Assembly: GCF_013303125.1 (NCBI RefSeq)
Contig: NZ_JABTTE010000011.1
Span: 45,592 to 109,591, forward strand
Origin: Calidifontibacillus erzurumensis
Lineage (GTDB): Bacteria; Bacillota; Bacilli; Bacillales; Bacillaceae_J
Direction of reading: 5' to 3'
DNA: 64,000 nt
Below the pieces are notes generated by a model, which saw only the letters and a program-made list of their open reading frames with translations, was not told the DNA's origin and ran no database searches. The position numbers were made by a program, and so were the translations under genes. Positions 52,208 to 61,769 of this stretch are shown piece after piece. Each line of letters starts with the position of its first letter. Position 1 is the stretch's first letter.

Positions 52208-52820
52208 TAGAAAGATTGTTAGGATTGAATGTTTAATTCTTTCTTATTAAATTAATAGTTGATACTTATATTGTTTTCAATCCTTTCTTACCAGTAACAG
52301 CAAATAGGAAATTGGATTGATGCAACTTCCGAATTTCCATCTTTTATGTAGACCAGTAAACATAGATTCAGAAGATTATTGAAAGGAAAACTAGCATTTC
52401 TACATGTTGTAGAGATGCTTTTTTTTCTTATTTGGAGGATAAAAAAATTACATCGCTAGCAGCAATTGAAGGGGACTTTTATCCTTCAATTACGATAAAA
52501 CGAATCGAGAATTGGCAAGTTTTTGGTTTGAGGATAATTGGGGAATACAGAGATTTTGAATGAATGGAATTCATGGGATTTTGTCGATTGGAAGTGAAAA
52601 GTTTTTTAGGCAAAAAGACTCCCGCCCCGATGATTGAAAATAGCAGGTCCTATTGTTTAAGCGGGAGATGAATCGCCTTTGGACAAAATATTTTTGCTAT
52701 TTTATTGACTAACATCAAAATGTTCGTTCCCGAATCCTAGTATTGGCCATTAGATTCGGAGGAGGTGAAAGTTAGGGTAGACCATTAACTTTGAAGAAAT
52801 GTAATAAAATAGGAAAGCTG
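52208..52820. other. Intergenic region with a terminator and two further hairpins
   Basis: The terminator of the ABC operon is AGCATTTCT / AGAGATGCT (52393-52419) with a T-run. A second hairpin, AATTGAAGG / CCTTCAATT, lies at about 52474-52502. A third, CTCCCGC / GCGGGAG, lies at about 52620-52668 around a long loop. No frame with an SD was found in the 600 bp. The last two hairpins have no evident function. Confidence 0.55.
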
Positions 52821-53543
52821 TTAGAACATATGTGGATATAGTTTTATCATAGCATCGGAAATTGTATCTGCCATTTCCCGAGCTTGCTTTTCTATTGCAT
52901 CATATACTTCAATATCCTTCTGGTAATCCATATTCATCATAAAGACAGCTTCTTGTTTTGTTAATTCCAAGTGGAGGTAAAACATTTCCTTTACAACGTT
53001 TTCAGGCAAAAATGGGTTGACGCTGCTTAAAAACTTTGCAATCTGATCAGCATTCATATACCACTTATTTTCTGCATTCTTTGCAGCTTCCATATCACCA
53101 GCTAAAACAGATTTTACTAAATCAGCAGCAAACAAAAGATGTTCCTTAATTAAATTGGAATAGGTCGTAGCAGCAAGGTCCCCGTACAGTTTGCGAACCA
53201 TATTTCCCATATCTGTTGCGTTTTGTAGAAGCCGTATAATAACAAAGTCAACATCCGGTAATTTAAAGATTAGGCTGATGATGGCCATTCTTGTCCAAGC
53301 TACGTGCTCTTCCCAAAGGCTGCGCATATCATTTCTATAATAGACTTCTGCCTGACTAATACAATGATTCATTTGCCTAGAATGGTAAAAAGTACTTGAA
53401 ACTGGTATTGGGGTGGGCTGCCACCGATGCAAATAATACGGATTTGCGTCGAGGTTTGCAGCGAAAAAATCTCCGCTCGTTTTATGATACTTCTGTGCTA
53501 TCCTCCAGGAATGATCTCCCAATTGTAATGAATAGGTGTACAT
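52821..53543 (-). CDS. LysM-like protein with helical C-terminal domain
   Basis: A 240-residue protein. Residues 3-45 look like a LysM module (YSLQLGDHSWRIAQKY, ANLDANPYYLHRWQPTPIPV), as in spore-envelope proteins. There is no signal peptide, which fits a protein assembled on the forespore from the mother cell. Residues 60-240 are helical (LWEEHVAWTRMAIISLIF; LLFAADLVKSVLAGDMEAA; MFYLHLELTKQEAVFMM) and resemble a family sometimes misannotated as acetylglutamate kinase; no kinase motifs are present. GAGGAG precedes the ATG. It is monocistronic and divergent from the GH18 gene. Confidence 0.6.
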   Translation of the reverse strand: MYTYSLQLGDHSWRIAQKYHKTSGDFFAANLDANPYYLHRWQPTPIPVSSTFYHSRQMNHCISQAEVYYRNDMRSLWEEHVAWTRMAIISLIFKLPDVDFVIIRLLQNATDMGNMVRKLYGDLAATTYSNLIKEHLLFAADLVKSVLAGDMEAAKNAENKWYMNADQIAKFLSSVNPFLPENVVKEMFYLHLELTKQEAVFMMNMDYQKDIEVYDAIEKQAREMADTISDAMIKLYPHMF

Positions 53544-53800
53544 TAATTTTTGACACTCCTCTTAAATGTTAGTGTAGTCTGTTTCTATTGTATTCACATC
53601 TGTTTTATTGGGTGAGTTTTAGAAGTTAATTCATAGAGATACCTCGAAATTAATATTCTCTGTTTATCTCAAGGGAGCTTATTTTTGGAGCCTTTTCTTT
53701 ACATTTTTGTCATAAATAATCTTTGAATAATATGTTTCTATCGTTTATTGTTATAGATAGGGAAAATAATAGAGTAATAGGAAGAAGAAAGGACAGGAAA

Positions 53801-55447
53801 ATGAAAAAATTTACAATCTTTTTATCTGTCATAGTACTATTTGCGTTATTACCTCTAACGTCGGGTGCTACGCCAAGTAAAAAATTTAATATGACCTATT
53901 TATTTATGAGCAGTGCCACAGATCCGATTAAACATGTAGATATGACAAATGGAGCGCTCGATCAAGTTTCTCCTAAATATTTTCAAGTGTTAGATGATGG
54001 GCAGCTAAAAGTAGACGTTCCGTCCAATGCAAAAACTGTTATTGCAGAATTGCACAAACGCGGGATTAAGGTTGTTCCATTCTTGGCAAACAATTGGGCT
54101 AAAGGTGAAAAAGTGTTTGCGGATAGCGAACAAATTGCTTCTCAAATCGTAAAGACAATGAATGAATTAAATGTAGATGGAATCAATATTGATATTGAAG
54201 GGTTAGGACCTAGTCATAGAGATAGCTTTACTAATTTTATAAAAACATTGGATAGTAAATTACCAGCAGGCAAGACGCTTTCCATTGCGGTTGCTCCAAA
54301 CCCATGGGGAACAGACAAAGGCTGGCAAGGATTTTATGATTATAAAGCTTTAGCTCAATATGCAGATTATCTATTTGTGATGACGTATGATGAGCGTGGA
54401 GGCGGTTCTAAAAACCACGGACCAGTGGCAAGTCTTTCGTTCATCGAGAAATCTATTAATTATGCGCTAAAAAATGTAGCTCCTGAAAAAATAGTTTTAG
54501 GGATTCCGTTTTATGGCCGTGTTTGGAATATGGAAGATGTAAATGATACGCTTAATCAAAATGCTAACCCAGTTTTAGGTGAATCAATTTCATTAAACAA
54601 GATTCCTAGTTTATTAAACACATATGATGTTACAGTTGTTTATGACAAGAGTACTGAAAGTGTGAAAGGTACATTTACGATTAAACAAGGTGATCCTCAA
54701 TTTCAATTGAAATCTTGGCAACCGCCATTAAAGCCGGGAACATATGAAGTTTGGTTTGAAAATGAAACATCTTTGAAAGCCAAGCTTGATTTAGTGCGGA
54801 AATACAATTTGAAAGGTGTCGGTAGTTGGAGTTTAGGTCAAGAGGATCCAGCAATTTGGAAAGAGTTTCGTTTATGGCTTGACGGGCTTGATTTTGTTGA
54901 TGTAGGGGCCACTCACTGGGCTATGGAATCGATTGCGTTTGTAAAAGAGAAGGGCTGGATGCTTGGGAAAGGTTCGCTCAAAACTTTTAAACCTAACGAT
55001 TCATTGACTCGTGCGGAAACAGCGGCGATTTTAACACGTGTGTTGAACATCCAGTTGAAAGAAGAAACAGCTTCTCCATTTACAGATATTGGTCGAACCT
55101 ATCAATGGGCTAGTACAAATATTGAAATCGTCAGACAACATGGGGTTATGAATGGATTAAGTGCAACGACTTTTGGTCCTGGAAAAGCTTTATCAAGAGA
55201 GGAAATGGCAGCGATCCTTGACCGTATCATTGGAGGCCAATTATCCGATGACGTAGAGGAACCTGCCCCTGTTTCCTTTAAGGATCAAAATACAATTGCA
55301 AGCTGGGCTTATCCAGCTGTAGTTCGCATGAGCAGCTATAAAGTCTTTTCAGGATATGAAGATGGCACATTTAAACCGAAAAAAGAAATTAGCCGTGCCG
55401 AAATGGCAGCATTGTTATCAAGAATAGCAAACTATTTTCAAAAATAA
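53801..55447 (+). CDS. Secreted GH18 glycosidase with three SLH domains
   Basis: A 548-residue exported enzyme. The signal peptide (MKKFTIFLSVIVLFALLPL, cleavage near SGA) leads into a family-18 barrel with catalytic DGINIDIEG near residue 130, MTYDERGG and VLGIPFYGRVW. Residues about 370-548 hold three S-layer homology modules (each with a TRAE or SREE/SRAE motif: LTRAETAAIL, LSREEMAAIL, ISRAEMAALL), anchoring it to pyruvylated wall polymer. It probably cleaves GlcNAc-containing glycans such as peptidoglycan or chitin. AAAGGACAGG supports ATG 53801; the frame opens 26 codons earlier without an SD or signal sequence. Monocistronic with its own terminator. Confidence 0.9.
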   Translation: MKKFTIFLSVIVLFALLPLTSGATPSKKFNMTYLFMSSATDPIKHVDMTNGALDQVSPKYFQVLDDGQLKVDVPSNAKTVIAELHKRGIKVVPFLANNWAKGEKVFADSEQIASQIVKTMNELNVDGINIDIEGLGPSHRDSFTNFIKTLDSKLPAGKTLSIAVAPNPWGTDKGWQGFYDYKALAQYADYLFVMTYDERGGGSKNHGPVASLSFIEKSINYALKNVAPEKIVLGIPFYGRVWNMEDVNDTLNQNANPVLGESISLNKIPSLLNTYDVTVVYDKSTESVKGTFTIKQGDPQFQLKSWQPPLKPGTYEVWFENETSLKAKLDLVRKYNLKGVGSWSLGQEDPAIWKEFRLWLDGLDFVDVGATHWAMESIAFVKEKGWMLGKGSLKTFKPNDSLTRAETAAILTRVLNIQLKEETASPFTDIGRTYQWASTNIEIVRQHGVMNGLSATTFGPGKALSREEMAAILDRIIGGQLSDDVEEPAPVSFKDQNTIASWAYPAVVRMSSYKVFSGYEDGTFKPKKEISRAEMAALLSRIANYFQK

Positions 55448-55481
55448 GAAGTAATATTTTTAAGAGAATCAGTTGAATTAA

Positions 55482-55530
55482 AAGGACCACACATTTTACA
55501 TAAGTCTATTAAGTGTGGTCCTTTTTTTCT
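55482..55530 (+). terminator. Terminator of the GH18 gene
   Basis: The stem AGGACCACAC / GTGTGGTCCT with a 20-nt loop is followed by TTTTTTT. Confidence 0.9.
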
Positions 55531-55550
55531 TTTTATTTGTTTATGAATAC

Positions 55551-55656
55551 GGGATTGTCCCAAAATCTTATTTTGGGGGAAAATGTGACGTTCTCATAAT
55601 TTTAACTACACTATTTTGGCATTGTATTTTAACGTTTTTACTCTTCGGACAATCCC
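55551..55656. repeat. 106-bp element with 10-bp terminal inverted repeats
   Basis: GGGATTGTCC (55551-55560) and GGACAATCCC (55647-55656) are exact inverted repeats bounding AT-rich DNA that contains a smaller CCCAAAAT / ATTTTGGG hairpin. It could be a tiny MITE-like remnant or simply a long-range hairpin. No target-site duplication was confirmed. Confidence 0.35.
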
Positions 55657-55754
55657 ATAATATCTTTTTATTTTTTTATTTTTTTATGTGCAAAAACTTT
55701 TCGTTGAGGAAGAGCAATTGCTTTTTTTGAGAGGATGAAATCTTAGAAAAGTTA

Positions 55755-55864
55755 CATGAAAGAAACAATTAGAAAGTCCCGAGTACAAGTACATATCGGT
55801 GAACTTAAAGCAATAGAAATAGTAATCGATGAATTCACCCACTTATTTGAACTCTATGAAATTT
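55755..55864 (+). pseudogene. Short orphan frame, possible gene remnant
   Basis: An ATG-started frame of 36 codons reads MKETIRKSRVQVHIGELKAI and continues to ELYEI before TAG. It has no SD and an in-frame stop just upstream. The composition looks protein-like, so it may be a decayed gene, but it is not recognised. Confidence 0.2.
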
Positions 55865-55970
55865 AGGAAGAGAACAAAAAATATAAAAAATGTAGAAGTA
55901 GATTGTTTGATGGAATCCTAAATCGGTGATGGGCTCACAGTTTCTAAAGTTGCAGCACCATCTGCGGTGT

Positions 55971-56079
55971 GGTGCCAGACCCTTCTGATGTACCGTCTCC
56001 TGTACCGTCTCCTGTACCGTCTCCGGCACCGTGCCAGACCCCTCTACAGACCCCTCTGCGGTACCTTCTGCCGCAGCCG
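55971..56079 (-). repeat. GC-rich interspersed repeat block, copy B
   Basis: The second member of the family seen at 2206-2439, in inverted orientation. On the plus strand it reads GGTGCCAGACCC, then three perfect tandem copies of TGTACCGTCTCC (about 55989-56024), then GGCACCGTGCCAGACCCCTC and ACAGACCCCTCTGCGGTACC. The reverse complement (GGAGACGGTAC, GAGGGGTC) matches units of copy A. It lies between the GH18 terminator and azlC and is far more GC-rich than its surroundings. Frames across it (55835-56029 minus) translate as ETVQ repeats and are not genes. Confidence 0.85.
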
Positions 56080-56143
56080 AAATAAAAAGATTGAAAAAAA
56101 TTCAGTTTTCTAAGAAAATAATGAAAAAGAGAGGGGGAGAAAG

Positions 56144-56875
56144 TTGCGGGCAGTAACTGTTATATCGGAAAAAAATCATTTGAATTTTAAGGCCGGCTTA
56201 CAAGATGGTATTACGATTGGGATTGGCTATTTGCCGGTTGCGTTAACATTTGGTTTGTTGGCGAAGTCGACTGGTTTAAGTCTTGGTGAAACCATTTTAA
56301 TGAGTATGATCGTTTATGCGGGTGCTGCTCAATATATTTCATTGAATTTAATTGCTTTAGGTACGGGGCCAATTGCAATTATTATCACAACTTTTATAGT
56401 AAATATCAGACATTTTTTAATGACAGCTTCATTGAATGAAAAAGTTGAAAAAGATCATCCTTTTATAAAAGCTATATATGCTTTTGGAATAACTGATGAG
56501 ACGTTCTCTCTTGCGGCTACAAAAGAGGGAAGAGTGTCGACGTCTTATATGTTTGGTTTGACCATTGTTGCTTATGGAAGTTGGGTCATTAATTCAGGGA
56601 TTGGACATTTTGTCGGTGCCAGTTTACCAGAAGTTTTACAAGAAAGCATGGCGATCGCTCTTTATGCGATGTTTATCGGTTTATTAGTACCTCCATTAAA
56701 AAAAGAGAGGAAAATCGTTTATTTAGCCGTCTTTGCAGCGCTTTTAAACTGTATTTTTACATATATTTTTCCACCTGACTGGTCAGGCTGGGCCATTGTT
56801 ATTTCAACTTTATTATCTGCAGTAGGTGTGGAAATGTTGGCAAAAGCGTCAAAGGGTGTGAATCAAAATGGATAA
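56144..56875 (+). CDS. azlC: AzlC-family branched-chain amino acid exporter subunit
   Basis: A 243-residue membrane protein with the AzlC signatures GLQDGITIGIGYLPVALTFGLLA, the YAGAAQYISLNLI block, and NIRHFLMTASL. It forms, with AzlD, a two-component exporter of branched-chain amino acids (or 4-azaleucine). The initiator is TTG behind GAGGGGGAG. The last 8 bp overlap azlD. No BrnQ or AzlB regulator lies beside it; the GC-rich repeat block sits directly upstream. Confidence 0.9.
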   Translation: MRAVTVISEKNHLNFKAGLQDGITIGIGYLPVALTFGLLAKSTGLSLGETILMSMIVYAGAAQYISLNLIALGTGPIAIIITTFIVNIRHFLMTASLNEKVEKDHPFIKAIYAFGITDETFSLAATKEGRVSTSYMFGLTIVAYGSWVINSGIGHFVGASLPEVLQESMAIALYAMFIGLLVPPLKKERKIVYLAVFAALLNCIFTYIFPPDWSGWAIVISTLLSAVGVEMLAKASKGVNQNG

Positions 56876-57173
56876 GACGGTAGTTCTAATGATCATTGGG
56901 ATGGGAATTGTAACTTACCTTCCGCGGATGCTTCCGCTTGTAGTATTAAACGGGAAAAAGATGCCTCCGTTTTTGCAAGAAGTATTAAGAAATGTACCTT
57001 TTGCTGCCCTTGGCGCATTAATTATCCCGGGTATCTTTTTTATAAATGAAAATATTTGGTTTGGAGTCATCGGAGCAATTGCTGCATTTCTTGTCGCTTT
57101 TATGGGTGCCAGTGTCATCGTTGTTGTCATGAGCTCTATTGCAGTACTGACTGTTTTTTCATTATTTTTATAA
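56868..57173 (+). CDS. azlD: AzlD-family protein
   Basis: A 101-residue membrane protein with three to four helices. It shows the AzlD pattern TYLPRMLPLVVL near the start and VLRNVPFAALGALIIPGI in the middle. Partner of AzlC. It overlaps azlC by 8 bp with its SD inside that gene (AAAGGGTG). The following bidirectional hairpin separates it from the YtkA gene. Confidence 0.9.
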   Translation: MDKTVVLMIIGMGIVTYLPRMLPLVVLNGKKMPPFLQEVLRNVPFAALGALIIPGIFFINENIWFGVIGAIAAFLVAFMGASVIVVVMSSIAVLTVFSLFL

Positions 57174-57232
57174 AAAAAGAAAGGGTGCCTCCCATAAAAA
57201 CACAATTTTGTTTGTGTTAGAGGCAACCCTTG
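57174..57232 (-). terminator. Terminator between azlD and the YtkA gene
   Basis: The arms AGGGTGCCTC / GAGGCAACCCT with an inner AACACAA / TTGTGTT stem are followed on the minus strand by CTTTTTTT. It mainly serves the YtkA-like gene. Confidence 0.75.
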
Positions 57233-57267
57233 TCAAACTATTGTAAAATTGTATTACAACATTACGA

Positions 57268-57648
57268 TTATTGCGTTACAGTGAATTCATATTTTTCCAT
57301 TAAGTGCATGTCCATTGCATCTGCATGGTAGTACACATAATAAGTTCCTGGTTCAGAAATTGTAGTTTCCGCAGAATAAACTCCGCCGCTTTGTGATGTC
57401 GCTTCTATTGTTGTATGCTCTTCATCAGCTTTTTCATTCATCCAATATTCAAAGCTTACTTTAGCATCATCTACTTCCTTTTCACCAGCAGTAATTTTTA
57501 CTTCAAAAGTAATTGGCTCATTCACTTTTACGACTTCAGAAGACATTGAAAAAGTTGCTTCAGGAAAAACAAATTCTTCTTCCTCTGCTGATTGGCAGCC
57601 AATTAGAAAAAAAGGAAGCAAGATCAGAGCAAATAATTTTTTTATCAT
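57268..57648 (-). CDS. YtkA-like lipoprotein (FixH type)
   Basis: A 126-residue lipoprotein. The signal ends in the lipobox LIGC, with Cys18 as attachment point, followed by an EEEEFVFPE linker. The mature part is a beta-sandwich YtkA domain (VKVNEPITFEVKITAGEKEV, then SGGVYSAETTISEPGTYYVY), ending with a Met/His-rich stretch (HADAMDMHLMEKYEF) suited to copper binding. It lies 35 bp after the Sco gene and is likely co-transcribed; together they point to copper delivery to cytochrome c oxidase. Confidence 0.82.
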   Translation of the reverse strand: MIKKLFALILLPFFLIGCQSAEEEEFVFPEATFSMSSEVVKVNEPITFEVKITAGEKEVDDAKVSFEYWMNEKADEEHTTIEATSQSGGVYSAETTISEPGTYYVYYHADAMDMHLMEKYEFTVTQ

Positions 57649-57683
57649 GTACTTTCCTTCTTTCTATATATTTTACTTTCCAT

Positions 57684-58271
57684 TCAGTTTATTTCATTTT
57701 TTATTCGCTTATAAACTCTATCCGTATCAAAACCTTCTCCCATTGGGAATGACTCGATTAATTTGTTGTTCTCATTAAGCATATACGTGAAAGTTGTATG
57801 GACAAAATTGCCTGTACCAGGATCGCGGTACATAAATTGGAATGTATCTGCTAGTTTTTTAGTGTCTTCCTCTGTACCCCTTAAGAAATACCAACCTGAC
57901 TTGTCATCAGTTATGTTAAACCGCTCTGCATAATATCTTAATTTCTCAGCAGTATCTCTTCTAGGATCAATCGTAACTGTAACAAATTCCACTTTATCTC
58001 CAAAAATTCCATCTTCTTCAAGTTTTTTGCGCAATAAATTCATTCGTAAAGAAGTGGTTGGGCATACATCTGGGCAATTGACATACATAAATTCAATTAA
58101 ACGAATTTTTGGAGGCAAATCAGCAAAACTATATTCTCCACCAAAGGCTGTTTCCATCACGACATCTTCTGGTAGTTCCATACTGCCAGGTCTGACGACA
58201 GTTAAATATAAAATTCCAGCAGAAATTCCTAGTACAGCTAAAGTAATAAATGTTATATATATTTTTTTCAT
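57684..58271 (-). CDS. SCO1/SenC-family copper chaperone
   Basis: A 195-residue membrane-anchored thioredoxin-fold protein. One N-terminal helix (IYITFITLAVLGISAGILYL) is followed by the Sco domain. The copper-binding NCPDVCPTT (CxxxC) lies near residue 70, and the distal His is in FVHTTFTYM near residue 165. Sco proteins assemble the CuA centre of cytochrome c oxidase; B. subtilis YpmQ is the counterpart. GAGGTG is spaced for ATG 58271; the TTG five codons upstream overlaps the SD. It is first of a two-gene operon with the YtkA-like lipoprotein. Confidence 0.9.
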   Translation of the reverse strand: MKKIYITFITLAVLGISAGILYLTVVRPGSMELPEDVVMETAFGGEYSFADLPPKIRLIEFMYVNCPDVCPTTSLRMNLLRKKLEEDGIFGDKVEFVTVTIDPRRDTAEKLRYYAERFNITDDKSGWYFLRGTEEDTKKLADTFQFMYRDPGTGNFVHTTFTYMLNENNKLIESFPMGEGFDTDRVYKRIKNEIN

Positions 58272-58483
58272 TTTTTTACACCTCAACTATTTAATCATTC
58301 ATAAACCATAATACTATAAGAGAGTAAAACAATACAGGACGTGGTATCAGAAAATCGGTAAAATTATTTGAACATTTAACTATTAAAATATTTCAATCCC
58401 ATTAAAAATCAGTTCTAAATTCACATTTTATTACTAAAATAATGATATAATTGGACAAATTAAAAAAAGAAAGGAGAGGGGTT

Positions 58484-59755
58484 TTGTTGAACAAGTTCGC
58501 CAAATGGCTTTTATTTGGCTACTTCATTTATGCCGCCCTTGTTGTTTTTTATTTTCTTGCCATAAACGATTCTTCAAATTTGCCGGAAATTTATCGAGGG
58601 TCCGCTGCAGATCCACATACATTTATGAATGACCGGCAACTTGAATTGACATACGAATACTCTAAAATCAGGCATATTATTTTCTTTTTATTAACGCCAT
58701 TTGATTGGATTCTTTATTTAACCATTTTATCAATTGGCCTTTCTGCAAAATTTCGTCAATGGGCTGAGTCGTCTAGTAAATATTCGTTTTTTCAAAAGGC
58801 CATTTATGTGTTTTGGCTGTCCTTCGTAAGTTTTATTATTCTCTTGCCGATAGACTTTTTTACATACCAGCTTTCAAAGTCATATGGGATTTCAACTTCT
58901 ACATTTGCCATTTGGATGAAGGATCAGCTTATTGACTTTTGGCTCGATTATATATTCTTACTGCTTCTTGCCATAGTTGTTTTTCAGTTAATACGCAAAA
59001 ACGAAAAGCGTTGGTGGTTCTATGCATGGATCATTTCCATTCCATTTACAATTTTTTTAATGTTTATTCAGCCTGTTATCATAGATCCTCTCTATAATGA
59101 TTTTTATCCATTGAAAAATAAAGATCTTGAAGAAAAAATACTGGATTTGGCTAGCCAGGCCAATATACCAGCAGAGCATGTGTATGAAGTAAATATGTCC
59201 GAAAAAACAAATGCATTAAATGCCTATGTAACAGGGATTGGCCGAAATTCTAGAATTGTTTTATGGGATACAACATTATCAAAGTTAAGTGATGATGAAG
59301 TACTGTTTATCATGGCGCATGAAATTGCCCATTATGTAAAAAAACATATATATGCAGGAATTGCTGCTTATTTAATCATATCGCTCTTTGGATTATATAT
59401 TGCTTCAAAAATTTACAACTGGTCCATTAAAAAACATTGGCGCACACTTAAAATCAATAGCTTAAATGATATTGCCTCTCTCCCTTTATTGCTTGTGATC
59501 ATATCATTCCTTACATTTGCATCAAGCCCTTTAAGCAACTCTTTTTCCAGATATTTAGAACATTCTGCTGATGTTTACGCTATTGAAATGACAAAAGACA
59601 AAGATGCAGCAATAAGAAGTTTTCAAAAATTGACTATTGCAGGCTTGAGTGAAGTAAATCCACCAGCAATAGTAAAATGGCTCCGGTACACACATCCAAC
59701 AATGCTTGAAAGGTTAATTTTTATTGAAAATTATGAAGTGGAAAAAGAAAAATAA
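58484..59755 (+). CDS. M48-family (Ste24-like) membrane metalloprotease
   Basis: About 423 residues with an N-terminal multi-helix region resembling CAAX prenyl protease 1, then the M48 domain. NALNAYVTGIGRNSRIVLWDTTL precedes the zinc motif FIMAHEIAHYVKKH (HExxH, about residue 285). Two further helices follow, then EHSADVYAI with the third ligand Glu, and RYTHPTMLERL. It likely degrades membrane or misfolded proteins. The start is uncertain: TTG 58484 or TTG 58487 both fit the AAGGAGAGGGG; an earlier in-frame start has no SD. Monocistronic. Confidence 0.87.
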   Translation: MLNKFAKWLLFGYFIYAALVVFYFLAINDSSNLPEIYRGSAADPHTFMNDRQLELTYEYSKIRHIIFFLLTPFDWILYLTILSIGLSAKFRQWAESSSKYSFFQKAIYVFWLSFVSFIILLPIDFFTYQLSKSYGISTSTFAIWMKDQLIDFWLDYIFLLLLAIVVFQLIRKNEKRWWFYAWIISIPFTIFLMFIQPVIIDPLYNDFYPLKNKDLEEKILDLASQANIPAEHVYEVNMSEKTNALNAYVTGIGRNSRIVLWDTTLSKLSDDEVLFIMAHEIAHYVKKHIYAGIAAYLIISLFGLYIASKIYNWSIKKHWRTLKINSLNDIASLPLLLVIISFLTFASSPLSNSFSRYLEHSADVYAIEMTKDKDAAIRSFQKLTIAGLSEVNPPAIVKWLRYTHPTMLERLIFIENYEVEKEK

Positions 59756-59767
59756 TTAGAAAAAATG

Positions 59768-59817
59768 CCCCTTTTAAAGAAAAGTAAAAAATTTTCGAAA
59801 AAGGGGTTTCTTTTTTG
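59768..59817 (+). terminator. Terminator of the M48 protease gene
   Basis: The stem CCCCTTTT / AAAAAGGGG with an A/T-rich loop is followed by TTTCTTTTTT. The remaining 290 bp up to aceA contain no gene; the aceA promoter should be there but no clear boxes were found. Confidence 0.6.
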
Positions 59818-60111
59818 GAATGACTGTTATATAATACAAACAGAAAAACACATCAGTGATATATAACAAAAAAAGAGAGAAAAATATTTTTATAGAAGGG
59901 AAGTGGAATTTACCCAAAATATAGAAGCTCAACAGCAACATTGGTGGGTAAAAAGTTTCCAAACCGTGAATGTAAAGAAATTTAGGAGTTTATGGGGACA
60001 GTTTGGCGGTTGATATGCTAATTATATGGGGCTTTATTGAACGGTAAACAAAGGGTTTTTAATTAATTTTAATTTTTAAAATAGAATTTATTCAGAGAGG
60101 GGAAATTGGGG

Positions 60112-61395
60112 ATGACAAATCAAGAAAGAATTAAACAATTAGAAGAAAGCTGGAAAAACGAAAGCCGTTGGAAAGGAATTACAAGACCTTATTCTGCAGA
60201 GGACGTAATCCGTCTCCGCGGTTCCATTGATATAGAGTATACGCTCGCAAAATTAGGGGCTGAGAGATTATGGAAATTATTAAATGAAGAAGATTATATT
60301 AATGCTCTTGGTGCATTAACAGGAAACCAAGCTGTACAACAAGTAAAAGCTGGATTAAAAGCTATCTATTTAAGTGGTTGGCAAGTAGCAGCTGACGCAA
60401 ACTTAGCTGGACAAATGTACCCAGACCAAAGCTTGTATCCTGCAAACTCTGTACCACACGTAGTAAAACGCATCAATCAAGCATTACAACGTGCTGATCA
60501 AATCCAATCAACTGAAGGTAAAGGGGACACTTACTGGTTTGCTCCAATTGTTGCCGATGCTGAAGCAGGATTTGGCGGTGCATTAAACGTATTCGAATTA
60601 ATGAAAGCAATGATTGAAGCAGGTGCAGCTGGTGTTCACTTCGAAGACCAATTGTCTTCTGAGAAAAAATGCGGCCATTTAGGCGGTAAAGTATTGTTGC
60701 CTACACAAACAGCTGTAAGAAACTTAATTTCAGCTCGTTTAGCAGCTGACGTAATGGGCGTGCCTACAATTTTAATCGCTCGTACAGATGCTGACGCAGC
60801 TGATATGATTACTAGCGATATCGATGACAATGATAAACCATTCTTAACTGGCGAAAGAACACCAGAAGGTTTCTATCGTACAAGAGCTGGACTTGAACAA
60901 GCAATTTCTCGTGGTTTAGCATATGCTCCATACGCTGATTTAATTTGGTGCGAAACTTCAACACCAGATCTTGAGCAAGCTCAAAAATTTGCTGATGCTA
61001 TTCATGCAAAATTCCCAGGCAAAATGCTTGCTTATAACTGCTCACCTTCATTCAACTGGAAAGCGAAGCTTGACGATAAAACAATCGAAAACTTCCAAAA
61101 AGAACTTGCAAAAATGGGCTATAAGTTCCAATTCGTTACACTTGCAGGTTTCCATGCACTCAACTACAGCATGTTCCAGTTGGCTAAAGGCTACAAACAA
61201 CGTGGTATGGCAGCTTATTCTGAACTACAACAAGCTGAATTTGCTGCAGAAGTTGACGGATATACTGCAACGAAACATCAACGCGAAGTTGGTACTGGCT
61301 ATTTTGATGAAATTTCTCAAATCGTATCAGGTGGTACTTCTTCAACAACAGCGATGAAAGGTTCTACAGAAGAAGCTCAGTTTGTTACAAAGTAA
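60112..61395 (+). CDS. aceA: Isocitrate lyase
   Basis: Splits isocitrate into glyoxylate and succinate, the entry to the glyoxylate shunt. It has 427 residues. The active-site motif KKCGHLGGK lies near residue 190. [46 protein letters not shown] and [12 protein letters not shown] are all typical of AceA. The codon use is more biased than in its neighbours, suggesting high expression. GAGAGGGG fits ATG 60112; a TTG two codons before is in frame. It has its own strong terminator. Malate synthase is not adjacent but lies at 9878-12064. Confidence 0.96.
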   Translation: MTNQERIKQLEESWKNESRWKGITRPYSAEDVIRLRGSIDIEYTLAKLGAERLWKLLNEEDYINALGALTGNQAVQQVKAGLKAIYLSGWQVAADANLAGQMYPDQSLYPANSVPHVVKRINQALQRADQIQSTEGKGDTYWFAPIVADAEAGFGGALNVFELMKAMIEAGAAGVHFEDQLSSEKKCGHLGGKVLLPTQTAVRNLISARLAADVMGVPTILIARTDADAADMITSDIDDNDKPFLTGERTPEGFYRTRAGLEQAISRGLAYAPYADLIWCETSTPDLEQAQKFADAIHAKFPGKMLAYNCSPSFNWKAKLDDKTIENFQKELAKMGYKFQFVTLAGFHALNYSMFQLAKGYKQRGMAAYSELQQAEFAAEVDGYTATKHQREVGTGYFDEISQIVSGGTSSTTAMKGSTEEAQFVTK

Positions 61396-61442
61396 TTTTT
61401 AAGTTGTCAACTATCATCCTCCTGAACATAGATCATTTGGAT

Positions 61443-61485
61443 GCTGTATCAAAAGTGTGTATACACTATTGATACAGCTTTTTTA
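61443..61485 (+). terminator. Terminator of aceA
   Basis: The arms GCTGTATCAA / TTGATACAGC with an inner AGTGT / ACACT stem are followed by TTTTTT. Confidence 0.92.
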
Positions 61486-61529
61486 ATTATGTTTGAGATA
61501 TAATGAAAGGGACTATTAAGTCCCTTTTA

Positions 61530-61769
61530 TCAAACTTCCATTTTAATCAATTCTTTATATTGTTCTGTTAAATGATAGAATTGATTACGATCCCTTGCAT
61601 CTAACGCCTCATTAATTTGTTTTTTCAGTAAATTTTTTTTGTAGTTATAAAGAGCCTCATCAATAATCATTTGAATGTACACGTCAAGAACAAAGTTTTT
61701 CTCATCAGTTCTACTTACCTCTAAAGCGTTATGATCCCTCTGACTGGCGAATGACTTCTTATTATTCAT
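61530..61769 (-). CDS. yhzC: IDEAL-domain protein YhzC
   Basis: A 79-residue protein with the IDEAL motif MIIDEALYNYKKNLLKKQI that names the family, followed by NEALDARDRNQFYHLTEQYKEL. IDEAL domains are short helical modules found in small Bacillus proteins; YhzC itself has no assigned function. The location directly upstream of comK and divergent from it matches B. subtilis. The SD is a GGGTGATG stretch before the ATG. Confidence 0.85.
   Translation of the reverse strand: MNNKKSFASQRDHNALEVSRTDEKNFVLDVYIQMIIDEALYNYKKNLLKKQINEALDARDRNQFYHLTEQYKELIKMEV

Noticed and set aside
55835..56029. 64-codon minus-strand frame with ETVQETVQ repeats
   Set aside because: Direct translation of the TGTACCGTCTCC triplication.
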